This document shows, piece after piece, positions 32,000-40,160 of a stretch of DNA of 64,000 bases (its first letter is position 1; every line of letters starts with the position of its first letter). The DNA is from an uncultured Erysipelotrichaceae bacterium (GTDB taxonomy: Bacteria > Bacillota_I > Bacilli_A > Erysipelotrichales > Coprobacillaceae): the NCBI GenBank assembly GCA_900538465.1, contig UPXV01000004.1:1-64000 (forward strand), given 5' to 3'. The position numbers were made by a program, and so were the translations under genes. Under the pieces are notes generated by a model, which saw only the letters and a program-made list of their open reading frames with translations, did not search any database and was not told the origin of the DNA.

Positions 32000-32887
32000 A
32001 TGTATTATATTGGAATTGACGGTGGTGGCACAAAGAGTGCATTTGGATTATTTGATGAGTGTGGAAACTGTCTTTATCAAGTGGAATATCCAACTTGTCA
32101 TTTTCTTCAAGTGGGCTTTGATGGTTGTGCACAAATTCTTAAGCAAGGTATTGAGAATATTCAAAATCATTATCCTGAATGTTTTGATAATATGATGATA
32201 GGTATTGGCATTGCAGGTTATGGAAATGATCAAGATATTCGTCATCAATTGGAAATACATATTGAAAAAGAATTAAAAGACTATCATTATGTTTTAACAA
32301 ATGATATGCATATTGCCTTAATTGGAGCTCTTGATGGACAAGATGGAATAGCTGTCATTGCTGGAACAGGTTCAATCGCAATGGCAAAGGTTGGGTTGCA
32401 AACTTATCGTTGTGGTGGATGGGGATATCAACTTGGAGATGAAGGTTCGGCTTATTGGATTGGAAAACAGTTGTTAAGTGAATTTTGTAAACAAGCTGAT
32501 CATCGCCATTTAAGAGATGAGATTTATGAATATATTATAAATGATTTTGGTTTGAAGAACCCTTATGAAATGATTACAGTTATTCATCAAATGAACAATG
32601 AAAGAACAGAGGTTGCAAAACTTGCTAAAATATGTGGAGATTTTGCTGAAAAAGGTCATCCATTATGTCAAGATATATTAAAGCAAGCAGGGATACATAT
32701 ATCAGAATTGGTAAAGGGTTTATTACCTTATATTGATAATGAAAAACGTGTGACTTATTATGGTGGCGTTTTTCATAATGATATTTTTAAACAAGCCTTT
32801 TGTTCACAATTGTCTGATTGTCAATTGATAGAACCTATTCATAATGCTTTGGTAGGTGCTTATATGTTTGCAAAATTGAGTCGTTAA
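32000..32887 (+). CDS. BadF/BcrA-type sugar kinase (probable GlcNAc/MurNAc kinase)
   Basis: A 295-residue ASKHA kinase. IGIDGGGTKSAFGLFD is the phosphate-1 loop, GIAVIAGTGSIAMAK the adenosine/sugar loop and GWGYQLGDEGSAYWIG the family hallmark. NagK-like and clostridial MurK kinases share this form. Its ATG touches the mupG stop codon, so it is the fifth gene of the operon. It most likely phosphorylates GlcNAc released by MupG, but MurNAc is also possible by analogy with MurK. A terminator overlaps the stop. Confidence 0.85.
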   Translation: MYYIGIDGGGTKSAFGLFDECGNCLYQVEYPTCHFLQVGFDGCAQILKQGIENIQNHYPECFDNMMIGIGIAGYGNDQDIRHQLEIHIEKELKDYHYVLTNDMHIALIGALDGQDGIAVIAGTGSIAMAKVGLQTYRCGGWGYQLGDEGSAYWIGKQLLSEFCKQADHRHLRDEIYEYIINDFGLKNPYEMITVIHQMNNERTEVAKLAKICGDFAEKGHPLCQDILKQAGIHISELVKGLLPYIDNEKRVTYYGGVFHNDIFKQAFCSQLSDCQLIEPIHNALVGAYMFAKLSR

Positions 32888-32898
32888 GACTCTTTTTT
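32878..32898 (+). terminator. Terminator of the mur operon
   Basis: GAGTC (32878-32882) and GACTC (32888-32892) are followed by T6. The stem overlaps the kinase stop codon. Confidence 0.82.
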
Positions 32899-32957
32899 CA
32901 TTATTTCGTTTAAAATCAGATTATGCTATAATAAACAAAACACAAGGAGGGGATAAC

Positions 32958-33602
32958 ATGAAGAATATACTCTTTGATTTAGATGGAACAATTACAGATC
33001 CATTTTTAGGAATTACAAAATCTGTAGCTTATAGTTTAAAATCATTTGGAATTGAAGTAGAAAACCTAGAACAATTAAAAGCATTTATTGGACCACCATT
33101 AGATGTTTCGTTTAGAGAATATTATCATATGAGTGAAGAAGAAAGCTGGCAAGCAGTTGATAAATATCGTGAATACTTTTCTGTCACTGGACTTTATGAA
33201 AATGAAGTGTATTTAGGAATGGAAGAGTTTTTACAATCGTTAATTGATAATCATAAAAAGTTATATATATGTACAAGTAAACCATTGGTGTTTGCGAAAA
33301 AGATTTTAGAACATTTTCACTTAGACCATTATTTCACTGGAATCTATGGAGCCGAGTTAGATGGGACAAGAAAGAATAAGGCTGATGTGATTTCTTATTG
33401 TATTCAACAAGAATATCTTGATGTAAAAGATTGTTTGATGGTTGGGGATCGTCAACATGATATTATAGGGGCTCATCAAAATCATATTCCTTGCATTGGG
33501 GTATTATATGGTTATGGAAATAGAGAAGAATTTGAAACTTATCAATGTGATTATATTGTTGAGAATTTAAAAGAGTTAAAGGAATTGATTGAACATGTCT
33601 AA
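32958..33602 (+). CDS. HAD-superfamily phosphatase, Gph-like
   Basis: A 214-residue HAD hydrolase with nucleophile and acid Asp7/Asp9 in FDLDGT, the motif II threonine in ICTSKP, a lysine in the IYGAELDG region and acidic MVGDRQHDI. The helical cap suits subclass IA phosphoglycolate/pyrophosphate phosphatases. It has its own TATAAT (about 32928) after the mur operon terminator, so it is not clearly part of MurNAc use. It overlaps azlC. Its substrate is uncertain. Confidence 0.85.
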   Translation: MKNILFDLDGTITDPFLGITKSVAYSLKSFGIEVENLEQLKAFIGPPLDVSFREYYHMSEEESWQAVDKYREYFSVTGLYENEVYLGMEEFLQSLIDNHKKLYICTSKPLVFAKKILEHFHLDHYFTGIYGAELDGTRKNKADVISYCIQQEYLDVKDCLMVGDRQHDIIGAHQNHIPCIGVLYGYGNREEFETYQCDYIVENLKELKELIEHV

Positions 33603-34284
33603 GAAAGTTATGAAAGAAGCTTTTATAGCATCTATTCCAGTCATGATGGGATATATTGTTTTGGGAATTGCTTTTGGAATGTTGCTTGAAAGCAAAGGAT
33701 ATCATTTTATATATGCGATTTTGATGAGTGGATTGATATATGCAGGAAGTATGCAGTTTGTAGCAATTAATCTTTTGACATCAGGAGCGAGTTTGATAAG
33801 TGGCGCTATTATGACATTATTGATTAATGCAAGACATTTGGTTTATGGTTTATCTATGATTAAGAAATTTGATAATATGGGGAAATTAAAGCCATATATG
33901 ATTTTTTCTTTAACGGATGAAACCTATTCCTTATTGGTGGGTTCAAAAACTCCTGAAGGATGTAGTGAAAAATATTATTTATTTTTTATTTCTTTGTTTG
34001 ATCAATGTTATTGGGTGATAGGAAGCTTAATGGGTTCATTTATTGGTTCAATGCTGACAATCAATATAACTGGATTGGATTTTGCTATGACAGCATTGTT
34101 TGTTGTGATTGTGGTGGAACAATTTTTGACAAGTGAAAAACATATTTATACATATTTAGGATTTGGAATCAGTTTGTTATGTTTGCTTGTTTTTGGTAGT
34201 GAATCTTTTATTATTCCATCTATGATTGGAATTTTAGTGAGTTTGGTAATGTTATATCAAAAGGAGGGAAAACAAGATGCATGA
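33595..34284 (+). CDS. azlC: AzlC family branched-chain amino acid exporter subunit
   Basis: A protein of about 229 residues with seven or eight hydrophobic segments. It carries the AzlC start AFIASIPVMMGYIVLGIAFG and NARHLVYGLSM. AzlC with the small AzlD forms an exporter of branched-chain amino acids (or analogues such as 4-azaleucine) in the cytoplasmic membrane. ATG 33595 is chosen over TTG 33589; AAAGGA is eleven bases before. It overlaps the HAD gene by 8 bp and azlD by 8 bp, so all three are one transcript. Confidence 0.9.
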   Translation: MSKKVMKEAFIASIPVMMGYIVLGIAFGMLLESKGYHFIYAILMSGLIYAGSMQFVAINLLTSGASLISGAIMTLLINARHLVYGLSMIKKFDNMGKLKPYMIFSLTDETYSLLVGSKTPEGCSEKYYLFFISLFDQCYWVIGSLMGSFIGSMLTINITGLDFAMTALFVVIVVEQFLTSEKHIYTYLGFGISLLCLLVFGSESFIIPSMIGILVSLVMLYQKEGKQDA

Positions 34285-34591
34285 TTTGTTGTTGATTGGA
34301 GTCATTGCATTCGTGACTTTGCTTACACGATTGTTACCTTTCCTTTTGTTTAAAAATCATTCTAATCCTATTATTGAGTATTTAGGAAATGTTTTACCTT
34401 TTGCGATTATGGCAATGTTGGTTGTTTATTGTTTAAAGAGTGTTGATTTACTTAGTGGGAACCATGGAATTTGTGAAATGTTGGGTGTAGGAACAGTTAT
34501 ACTCCTTCATCTTATCAAGAGAAATACATTGCTTTCTATATTTGGTGGAACAATTGTTTATATGTTATGTGTTCAAGTTATCTTTATATAA
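34277..34591 (+). CDS. azlD: AzlD family transporter subunit
   Basis: A 104-residue protein with three or four hydrophobic helices and the family motif TRLLPFLLFK, followed by LGNVLPFAIMAMLVVYCL. It is the obligate small partner of AzlC, whose gene it overlaps by 8 bp behind AAGGAGGG. Length and order are standard. The next gene begins 12 bp later and may share the transcript. Confidence 0.9.
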   Translation: MHDLLLIGVIAFVTLLTRLLPFLLFKNHSNPIIEYLGNVLPFAIMAMLVVYCLKSVDLLSGNHGICEMLGVGTVILLHLIKRNTLLSIFGGTIVYMLCVQVIFI

Positions 34592-34603
34592 GGAGTTGGA
34601 AAT

Positions 34604-35272
34604 ATGCGTGAGAATATGCTTTATGATACAGATATTTATCAGTTAAGAGGTTATACATTGGAGAGAATGATGGCTATTATTCGTAATCAATATATGTATA
34701 AACCTCAAGGAACTGTTTTCTTTGGGGATTCAATAACTGAATATTGTGATTTGAATCAATGGTTTCCTCATATGCAAAATAAATACAATTGTGGTGTTGC
34801 TGGAATCACTTCTGATATGTTACTTCATTTTATCGATGAAGGTGTTATAAAATATCAACCTTCACAAGTGATCATGATGATTGGAACAAATGATTTGGGA
34901 AATACAGTCATGGCGAGTCCTCGTCAAATTGCATTAAATGTAAAAGAAATGATTGAAATTATTCATCAAAATCTACCTCATTGTAAGATTTATCTTGTTT
35001 CATGTATTCCTTGTCTTGAAAATATACATGGATATCAAGCAACTCATCAAGGTCTTCGCAGCAATGAGACTCTTCAAATGATTATGCAAGAATATCGCAA
35101 AATGATTTATTATGAATATGTTCATTTTATAGATGTGTTTGATGCTTTTTGTGATTGTGATGGAAAACCTATTGAAAAGTATTTTGTTGATGGTTTACAT
35201 ATCAATGAAGAAGGATATCGCATTTATACTCAAATGATAAAAATAGCACTGGGAGAAGTTTATGAAGAATAA
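34604..35272 (+). CDS. SGNH/GDSL hydrolase
   Basis: A 222-residue esterase of the SGNH family. Block I is FFGDSITEY with Ser43, block II has the Gly in NCGVAGITSD, block III is MIGTNDLG with the Asn, and block V is DGLHINEEGY with the Asp and His. No signal peptide is present, so it acts in the cytoplasm. Members hydrolyse acyl esters of lipids or acetylated sugars; the substrate here is not known. Its end overlaps the next small membrane-anchored protein by 11 bp. Confidence 0.88.
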   Translation: MRENMLYDTDIYQLRGYTLERMMAIIRNQYMYKPQGTVFFGDSITEYCDLNQWFPHMQNKYNCGVAGITSDMLLHFIDEGVIKYQPSQVIMMIGTNDLGNTVMASPRQIALNVKEMIEIIHQNLPHCKIYLVSCIPCLENIHGYQATHQGLRSNETLQMIMQEYRKMIYYEYVHFIDVFDAFCDCDGKPIEKYFVDGLHINEEGYRIYTQMIKIALGEVYEE

Positions 35273-35828
35273 ATGGATAAAAGTAGGCTTATGTTTATCT
35301 CTAGCAATTATTCTTGTTGTGGTTGGATTGATGGTACATGGGAAAAATGGTTACGACTTAGAAACGCCCCAAGGGCAAAGGGAAGCGATTGCTGATTTGA
35401 AAGGTGTTCCACCTGAACAGGTAGATATTATTGCAACACACGCCAATGCAACACGAAATCAACTCGTTTATATGATTGTTGCAAAAGAAGAAACAGGGTA
35501 TGATTTCTATCTTTTTGAAAAAAGTTTTAATCATATGTATCGCAATTGTTTTTATTATAGATCTGATAGTTTTCAAATTGCACTTAAAATAAGAGATAAA
35601 AAACATGGCCTTTATTTTGTTTTTGCAACAAATATGTCTCATCAAATTAGTGAAGTTTCTTTGGCTGTGAGCGAAGGAAAACCAAACAATTATTTTGTTG
35701 AGAAAAATCAAGATTATCTCACTTTGAGCTTTGATAATAAGGATAATCATATAGCAGATGCTTTCATGTTTGACGAATATGGTATGTCCATAGAAAATGA
35801 AAGTTCATATGAAGTTAGTGTAGATTAA
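35262..35828 (+). CDS. Membrane-anchored hypothetical protein
   Basis: A 188-residue protein with one N-terminal hydrophobic helix (about 7-27) and an external or cell-surface mixed domain rich in Tyr, Phe and Asn. I see no known motif. There is no lipobox cysteine, so it is an anchored protein rather than a lipoprotein. It overlaps the SGNH gene and is followed 12 bp later by an alpha/beta hydrolase, suggesting one operon of esterase-like functions. Confidence 0.7.
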   Translation: MKNKWIKVGLCLSLAIILVVVGLMVHGKNGYDLETPQGQREAIADLKGVPPEQVDIIATHANATRNQLVYMIVAKEETGYDFYLFEKSFNHMYRNCFYYRSDSFQIALKIRDKKHGLYFVFATNMSHQISEVSLAVSEGKPNNYFVEKNQDYLTLSFDNKDNHIADAFMFDEYGMSIENESSYEVSVD

Positions 35829-35840
35829 AGGAGTATAGTT

Positions 35841-36584
35841 ATGCAACAATATTGTGAAATACCAACGAAAAAAGGAATTATGCGAGGATTTTTTCATGTT
35901 CCTCAACAAAAAGAATTTCCTGTATGTATTATTTTTCATGGGTTTACAGGGTGTAATACAGGAACAAAGTTTTCATATGTTCAATTATCAAGGTTATTAG
36001 AAGCACAAGGAATTGGAACAATCCGAATGGATTTTCTAGGGAGTGGGGAATCTGATTTGAATTTTAAGGATATGACTTTTGATGATGAACTTTCTTGTGC
36101 ACGTATCATTTTAGAAGAAGTGAAAAAGATGCCTTCAACAACAGAGATTTATGTGTTAGGGCATTCTATGGGTGGAGCAATCGCAAGTGAACTTGCCAAA
36201 CTTTATCCTCAAGATATTCAAAAATTATGTTTATGGGCTCCTGCATTTAATCTTCCTGAAGCGATTGAATATTTAAAAGGAAATGTTGAGGAAGCGGATT
36301 TTTATGATCATAATGGATTTGAAATTTCTCAAGCTTTTGTAGATGATATAACTTCAAGAAACTTTTATAAAGACTTAGATATTTATAGAAATGAATTAAT
36401 GATTATTCATGGAACTTTGGATACAACTGTTCCATTTGCGATTTCTAAAAAATATTTAAAAGGTTTTATTAACCCAACTTTTTATCCAATTGAGAAAGCC
36501 TCTCATAATTATGATCAAGTCGAACATATTCAAGAAGTCATTCAACTGAGTTACCAATTTTTAGTTGATAAAAGACATCTTTAA
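35841..36584 (+). CDS. Alpha/beta hydrolase (esterase)
   Basis: A 247-residue serine hydrolase. The oxyanion motif is HGFTGCNTG (33-41), the nucleophile elbow GHSMGG has Ser109, the acid lies in IIHGTLDTTVP and the His in ASHNYDQ. The form resembles feruloyl/cinnamoyl esterases of gut bacteria (HGFTG plus GSGESD). It lacks a signal peptide and so acts on imported substrates. Feruloyl esterase activity is plausible but not proven. AAGGAG precedes the ATG. Confidence 0.85.
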   Translation: MQQYCEIPTKKGIMRGFFHVPQQKEFPVCIIFHGFTGCNTGTKFSYVQLSRLLEAQGIGTIRMDFLGSGESDLNFKDMTFDDELSCARIILEEVKKMPSTTEIYVLGHSMGGAIASELAKLYPQDIQKLCLWAPAFNLPEAIEYLKGNVEEADFYDHNGFEISQAFVDDITSRNFYKDLDIYRNELMIIHGTLDTTVPFAISKKYLKGFINPTFYPIEKASHNYDQVEHIQEVIQLSYQFLVDKRHL

Positions 36585-36624
36585 AGTATCAAATTCATTT
36601 GATTACATCAATAATAATTTATTA

Positions 36625-36652
36625 TTGTGTTTTGACATAATTGTGTTATAAT
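36625..36652 (+). promoter_or_regulatory. typA promoter
   Basis: TTGTGT (36625-36630), 16 bp and an extended -10 TGTTATAAT (TATAAT at 36647-36652) form the promoter. Confidence 0.6.
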
Positions 36653-36681
36653 CTAAAAGTCGAAAAGGAGTGCGAAAATAG

Positions 36682-38505
36682 ATGAATAACATTAGAAATA
36701 TAGCAATTATAGCACACGTTGACCACGGAAAAACAACTTTGGTTGATCAATTATTAAAGTTATCTGGAACGTTAGAAGATAATGAACAAATTGCTGAAAG
36801 AGCCATGGACTCAAATGCTATTGAAAGAGAAAGAGGAATTACAATCTTAGCAAAAAATACAGCAATTAATTATAAAGATTATCGTATCAATATTATGGAT
36901 ACACCAGGCCATGCAGACTTTGGTGGAGAAGTTGAACGTATCATGAACATGGTTGATGGTGTTTTACTTGTTGTTGATGCTTATGAAGGAACAATGCCTC
37001 AAACACGCTTTGTTTTAAAGAAAGCTTTAGAAGCAAAAGTAAAACCTATCGTTGTTATTAATAAGGTCGATAGACCAGTCGTTCGTATTAATGAAGTTAT
37101 GGACGAAATTTTAGAATTATTTATGGAATTAGGTGCTGATGATAATCAGTTAGATTTCCCTACAGTTTTTGTATCTGCATTAATGGGAACATCAAGTTTA
37201 GATCCAGATTTAGCGACACAAGTCAATAATATGGATTGTTTATTTGACATGATTATTAAAGAAATTCCTGCACCATTAGTTGATGAAGAAGGTGGATTAC
37301 AATTCCAACCAGCTTTATTGGACTATAATGATTATGTAGGACGTATTGGAATTGGACGTATTCAAAGAGGAAAAATTAAGTTAAATGAGACTGTTGTTTG
37401 TTTACGTGCTGATGGAACAAAGAGTCAATTTAGAATTCAAAAATTATTTGGATTTAAAGGATTGCATAGAATTGAAATTGAAGAAGCAAGCGCTGGAGAT
37501 ATTGTTGCGATTGCGGGATTGGCTGATATTGGTGTTGGTGAAACTGTTTGTACATTAGGACAAGAAGAACCTTTACCATTATTACGTGTTGATGAACCAA
37601 CAATTCAAATGGTCTTTGGAACAAATACTTCACCTTTTGCTGGTAAAGATGGTAAATTTGTGACTGCAAGTAAAATTGAAGATAGATTATTCAAAGAAAC
37701 AAATCGAGATGTTTCATTAAAGATTGAAAGAATTCCAAATAGTGAAGAATGGATTGTTTCAGGTCGTGGAGAATTACATTTATCTATTTTAATTGAAAAT
37801 ATGCGTAGAGAAGGTTTTGAATTACAAGTTTCTAAACCTAAAGTTATCATTAAAGATATTGATGGTGTCAAATGTGAACCATATGAAGAAGTTTTCATTG
37901 AAGCACCAGATGAATGTATTGGTAGTGTAATTGAATCATTAGGATTAAGACGTGGAACATTAGAAAATATGGAATCAGATAATGGGATGACAAAAGTTCA
38001 TTATATTATTCCATCACGTGGATTAATTGGATTTATGACAAACTTTTTAACAATGACAAAAGGATATGGTATTATTAACCATTCATTCTTAGATTATCGT
38101 CCTGTTGAAGGGGATGCAGTTGGAGAAAGACAATTGGGTGTTCTTGTCTCTATTGATTCAGGACAAACAACTGCTTATGCATTAGGAAGTGTTGAAGACC
38201 GTGGAGTTATGTTTATTGGCCCAGGTGTTGATGTTTATGAAGGAATGATTGTTGGAGAACATAGTCGTGATAATGACTTGGTTGTTAATGTTACAAAAGG
38301 AAAACAATTAACAAATACACGTTCTTCTTCAAAAGATTCTACAGTTGTCTTAAAGAAACCAAGATTCTTTAACTTAGAAGCTTGTCTTGACTATATTAAT
38401 GATGATGAACTTGTAGAAGTTACACCTAGTCATATTCGTTTAAGAAAACGTTTATTAACAGAAAATGAAAGAAGAAAAGCATACTCAAAGAAAATGAATG
38501 GTTAA
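36682..38505 (+). CDS. typA: Ribosome-associated GTPase TypA/BipA
   Basis: A 607-residue translation-factor GTPase. G1 is AHVDHGKTTL (11-20), DTPGHADFGGE is G3 and NKVDRP is G4. EF-G-like domains II and V follow, and the unique C-terminal domain ends RLRKRLLTENERRKAY. BipA assists 50S assembly and stress or cold growth. Length is normal. Monocistronic; the terminator overlaps its stop codon. Confidence 0.97.
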   Translation: MNNIRNIAIIAHVDHGKTTLVDQLLKLSGTLEDNEQIAERAMDSNAIERERGITILAKNTAINYKDYRINIMDTPGHADFGGEVERIMNMVDGVLLVVDAYEGTMPQTRFVLKKALEAKVKPIVVINKVDRPVVRINEVMDEILELFMELGADDNQLDFPTVFVSALMGTSSLDPDLATQVNNMDCLFDMIIKEIPAPLVDEEGGLQFQPALLDYNDYVGRIGIGRIQRGKIKLNETVVCLRADGTKSQFRIQKLFGFKGLHRIEIEEASAGDIVAIAGLADIGVGETVCTLGQEEPLPLLRVDEPTIQMVFGTNTSPFAGKDGKFVTASKIEDRLFKETNRDVSLKIERIPNSEEWIVSGRGELHLSILIENMRREGFELQVSKPKVIIKDIDGVKCEPYEEVFIEAPDECIGSVIESLGLRRGTLENMESDNGMTKVHYIIPSRGLIGFMTNFLTMTKGYGIINHSFLDYRPVEGDAVGERQLGVLVSIDSGQTTAYALGSVEDRGVMFIGPGVDVYEGMIVGEHSRDNDLVVNVTKGKQLTNTRSSSKDSTVVLKKPRFFNLEACLDYINDDELVEVTPSHIRLRKRLLTENERRKAYSKKMNG

Positions 38506-38519
38506 GCCATTCATTTTTT
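38493..38519 (+). terminator. typA terminator overlapping the stop
   Basis: AATGAATGG (38493-38501) pairs with CCATTCATT (38507-38515), followed by a T run. Confidence 0.85.
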
Positions 38520-38620
38520 CTTTGAATAAATCAATTTTTGATGTATTTATCATATTTTTTCTTCCATTTTCTTATAGAAAATGCTATGATAATTCGTGTT
38601 TTGTGGAAAGGGGAAGAAAA

Positions 38621-39529
38621 ATGAAAAAACTTGAAGGATTAGATCAAATTGGATTACAAATTGATAAAAAACATGATGTTGCCTTTGGAAGTATTGGTGG
38701 ATATAAATTTACAGTTACTTTTCTACCACAACAAAGACAATACACAATTATGACAACAATTAAAAACGATAATGAAACAGGATCTTTATCACAATATTTA
38801 GAATCAATGAAGACAAGAGAGTTTGTGAATTGGACAAATTACAATAACTATGTCTTAATGATTAATTTAAAAAATGATAAAAACTTAACTGCTTGGGAAA
38901 TTCAAAAAATGATTCAAGAAGTTGCAAGTTATATGACGCAAAATGGATATATTCAATGTTGTCGTCATTGTGGTCAAGCAGTGGACGTAGATGCTTGCTC
39001 AATTAATGGAAATAATGATATGGCATGTGGACAATGTTTGTCTAATTTTGCAGCAAATCAACCTCCATTAAAGAATGTTAATTTACCACTTGGAATTGTT
39101 GGGGCTTTGGCTGGATCAATTATTGGTGTTATTGTTTGGGTTGTTATTTATCAATTAGGATTTGTTGCAGGAATTACTGGTTTTATTATGGCAGTTTGCT
39201 GTTTTAAAGGGTATGAAATGCTAGGAGGACGTATTGATAAAAAAGGTATCTGGATTGCTATTGTGATTGCAATTGTGATGTTGGCAGCTGCTGAAATGAT
39301 TTCACTTGGATTAGAGATACAAAGTGCTATGAATGATTATTTATACTCAGTGTCATTTTTTGAAGCAATACGTGCTATACCATATTTTTTAGAAGAATCT
39401 GAAGTTTTAATGGCAGTCTTTGAAGATTTGGCATTTGGATATGTGTTTATGGCAGCAGCAAGTTTTTCTTATGTGAAGAATATTCAAAAAAGAGTAAGTA
39501 GTGAAGGCGTTATTGAACGTTTAGGTTAG
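38621..39529 (+). CDS. Membrane protein with zinc-ribbon-like CxxC pair
   Basis: A 302-residue protein. An N-terminal soluble domain (about 1-100) is followed by CRHCG and CGQC, a two-knuckle zinc site (about 107-140), then four hydrophobic helices. The frame is open upstream, but the region before 38621 lies over the typA terminator, and GGAAAGGGGAAG precedes ATG 38621, so that start is chosen. Its family is not one I can name. Monocistronic, with a good terminator. Any role is unknown. Confidence 0.72.
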   Translation: MKKLEGLDQIGLQIDKKHDVAFGSIGGYKFTVTFLPQQRQYTIMTTIKNDNETGSLSQYLESMKTREFVNWTNYNNYVLMINLKNDKNLTAWEIQKMIQEVASYMTQNGYIQCCRHCGQAVDVDACSINGNNDMACGQCLSNFAANQPPLKNVNLPLGIVGALAGSIIGVIVWVVIYQLGFVAGITGFIMAVCCFKGYEMLGGRIDKKGIWIAIVIAIVMLAAAEMISLGLEIQSAMNDYLYSVSFFEAIRAIPYFLEESEVLMAVFEDLAFGYVFMAAASFSYVKNIQKRVSSEGVIERLG

Positions 39530-39539
39530 ATAAATGATG

Positions 39540-39569
39540 AGGATATCCGACAAATGGATATCCTATTTT
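39540..39569 (+). terminator. Terminator of the zinc-ribbon membrane gene
   Basis: AGGATATCC (39540-39548) pairs perfectly with GGATATCCT (39556-39564), then ATTTTC. Confidence 0.8.
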
Positions 39570-39695
39570 CGTAAATATATGTGAATTAGACATGAAAATC
39601 TTATATTTTTTATAGGAAAATAACAAAATATGGAATAAAGTTTGTGTTATAAATAAAAATATGTTATATTATCAGTGGTAAATGTGAGTAAACTC

Positions 39696-39724
39696 TTGAA
39701 AAAGTAATCGCTTTCATTTATAAT
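39696..39724 (+). promoter_or_regulatory. DUF6465 promoter with cre-like element
   Basis: TTGAAA (39696-39701), 17 bp and TATAAT (39719-39724) form the promoter. On the minus strand the spacer reads TGAAAGCGATTACT, close to the CcpA cre consensus. Repression by CcpA is a testable inference. Confidence 0.6.
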
Positions 39725-39744
39725 ATGATTAAGGAGGACGGATA

Positions 39745-39963
39745 GTGAAACTAAAATTACAAGTACAATTTAATAATAAAAACGTTGAAGCAGCTAATAT
39801 TGAAAAATTAGTAAAAGAGGATGTCAAAGCAAAAGGTGTCAAAATGACAACTGTTGATACATTAGAGGTTTACTATAAACCAGAAGATAATTCAGTTTAT
39901 TATGTTGCAACAACAAAAACTGGTGAAGTTGTAGGTAATGATCAACCACTATACATCAGCTAG
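39745..39963 (+). CDS. DUF6465-like small protein
   Basis: A 72-residue protein with an N-terminal strand-helix region and the C-terminal pattern VYYKPEDNSVYYVATTKTGEVVG. Small proteins of this form are common in gut Firmicutes (DUF6465) and have no known role. It uses GTG 39745 after AAGGAGG. It lies just before the sucrose operon but is separated by a terminator. A cre-like element in its promoter hints at carbon-source control. Confidence 0.7.
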   Translation: MKLKLQVQFNNKNVEAANIEKLVKEDVKAKGVKMTTVDTLEVYYKPEDNSVYYVATTKTGEVVGNDQPLYIS

Positions 39964-40000
39964 TTCTTAATATTACAAACAAACAAATATACCCAAAACG

Positions 40001-40030
40001 AAAGAGCCATTTGATCAGATGACTCTTTTT
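40001..40030 (+). terminator. Terminator of the DUF6465 gene
   Basis: AAAGAG..CAT and ATG..CTCTTT form an imperfect stem (40001-40028) with a T6 tract. Confidence 0.75.
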
Positions 40031-40043
40031 TATTGATTAGATA

Positions 40044-40137
40044 TAGAACCGATTTCACAAAAAGTTCCATAAATTTATAAAAATATGTTGACATATATAT
40101 GAAAGCGTTTTATAATGCAATTGTGGAACCGGTTCTA
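40044..40137 (+). promoter_or_regulatory. scrA promoter, two ScrR operators and a cre-like site
   Basis: TTGACA (40088-40093), 17 bp and TATAAT (40111-40116) form a consensus promoter. The spacer contains TGAAAGCGTTTTAT (40100-40113), a cre-like element. Downstream lies TGGAACCGGTTCTA (40124-40137) with the perfect core GAACCGGTTC. Upstream TAGAACCGATTTCA (40044-40057) is its inverted near copy (12 of 14). The two sites are about 80 bp apart, suiting DNA looping by a LacI-family repressor; ScrR at 44983 is the likely one. Confidence 0.82.
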
Positions 40138-40160
40138 TACCGGCAAGAGGAGGAGACAAT

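Noticed and set aside
32958..33602. Assigning the HAD phosphatase to MurNAc recycling (MupP-like)
   Set aside because: A terminator and a separate -10 box divide it from the mur operon, and it overlaps azlC instead.
35358..35750. 130-codon minus-strand ORF
   Set aside because: It is antisense to the membrane-anchored hypothetical protein, rich in low-complexity Ile/Lys/Cys, and has no ribosome site.
38498..38620. Upstream extension of the zinc-ribbon membrane gene
   Set aside because: The extension would overlap the typA terminator and lacks a ribosome site, whereas ATG 38621 has GGAAAGGGGAAG before it.
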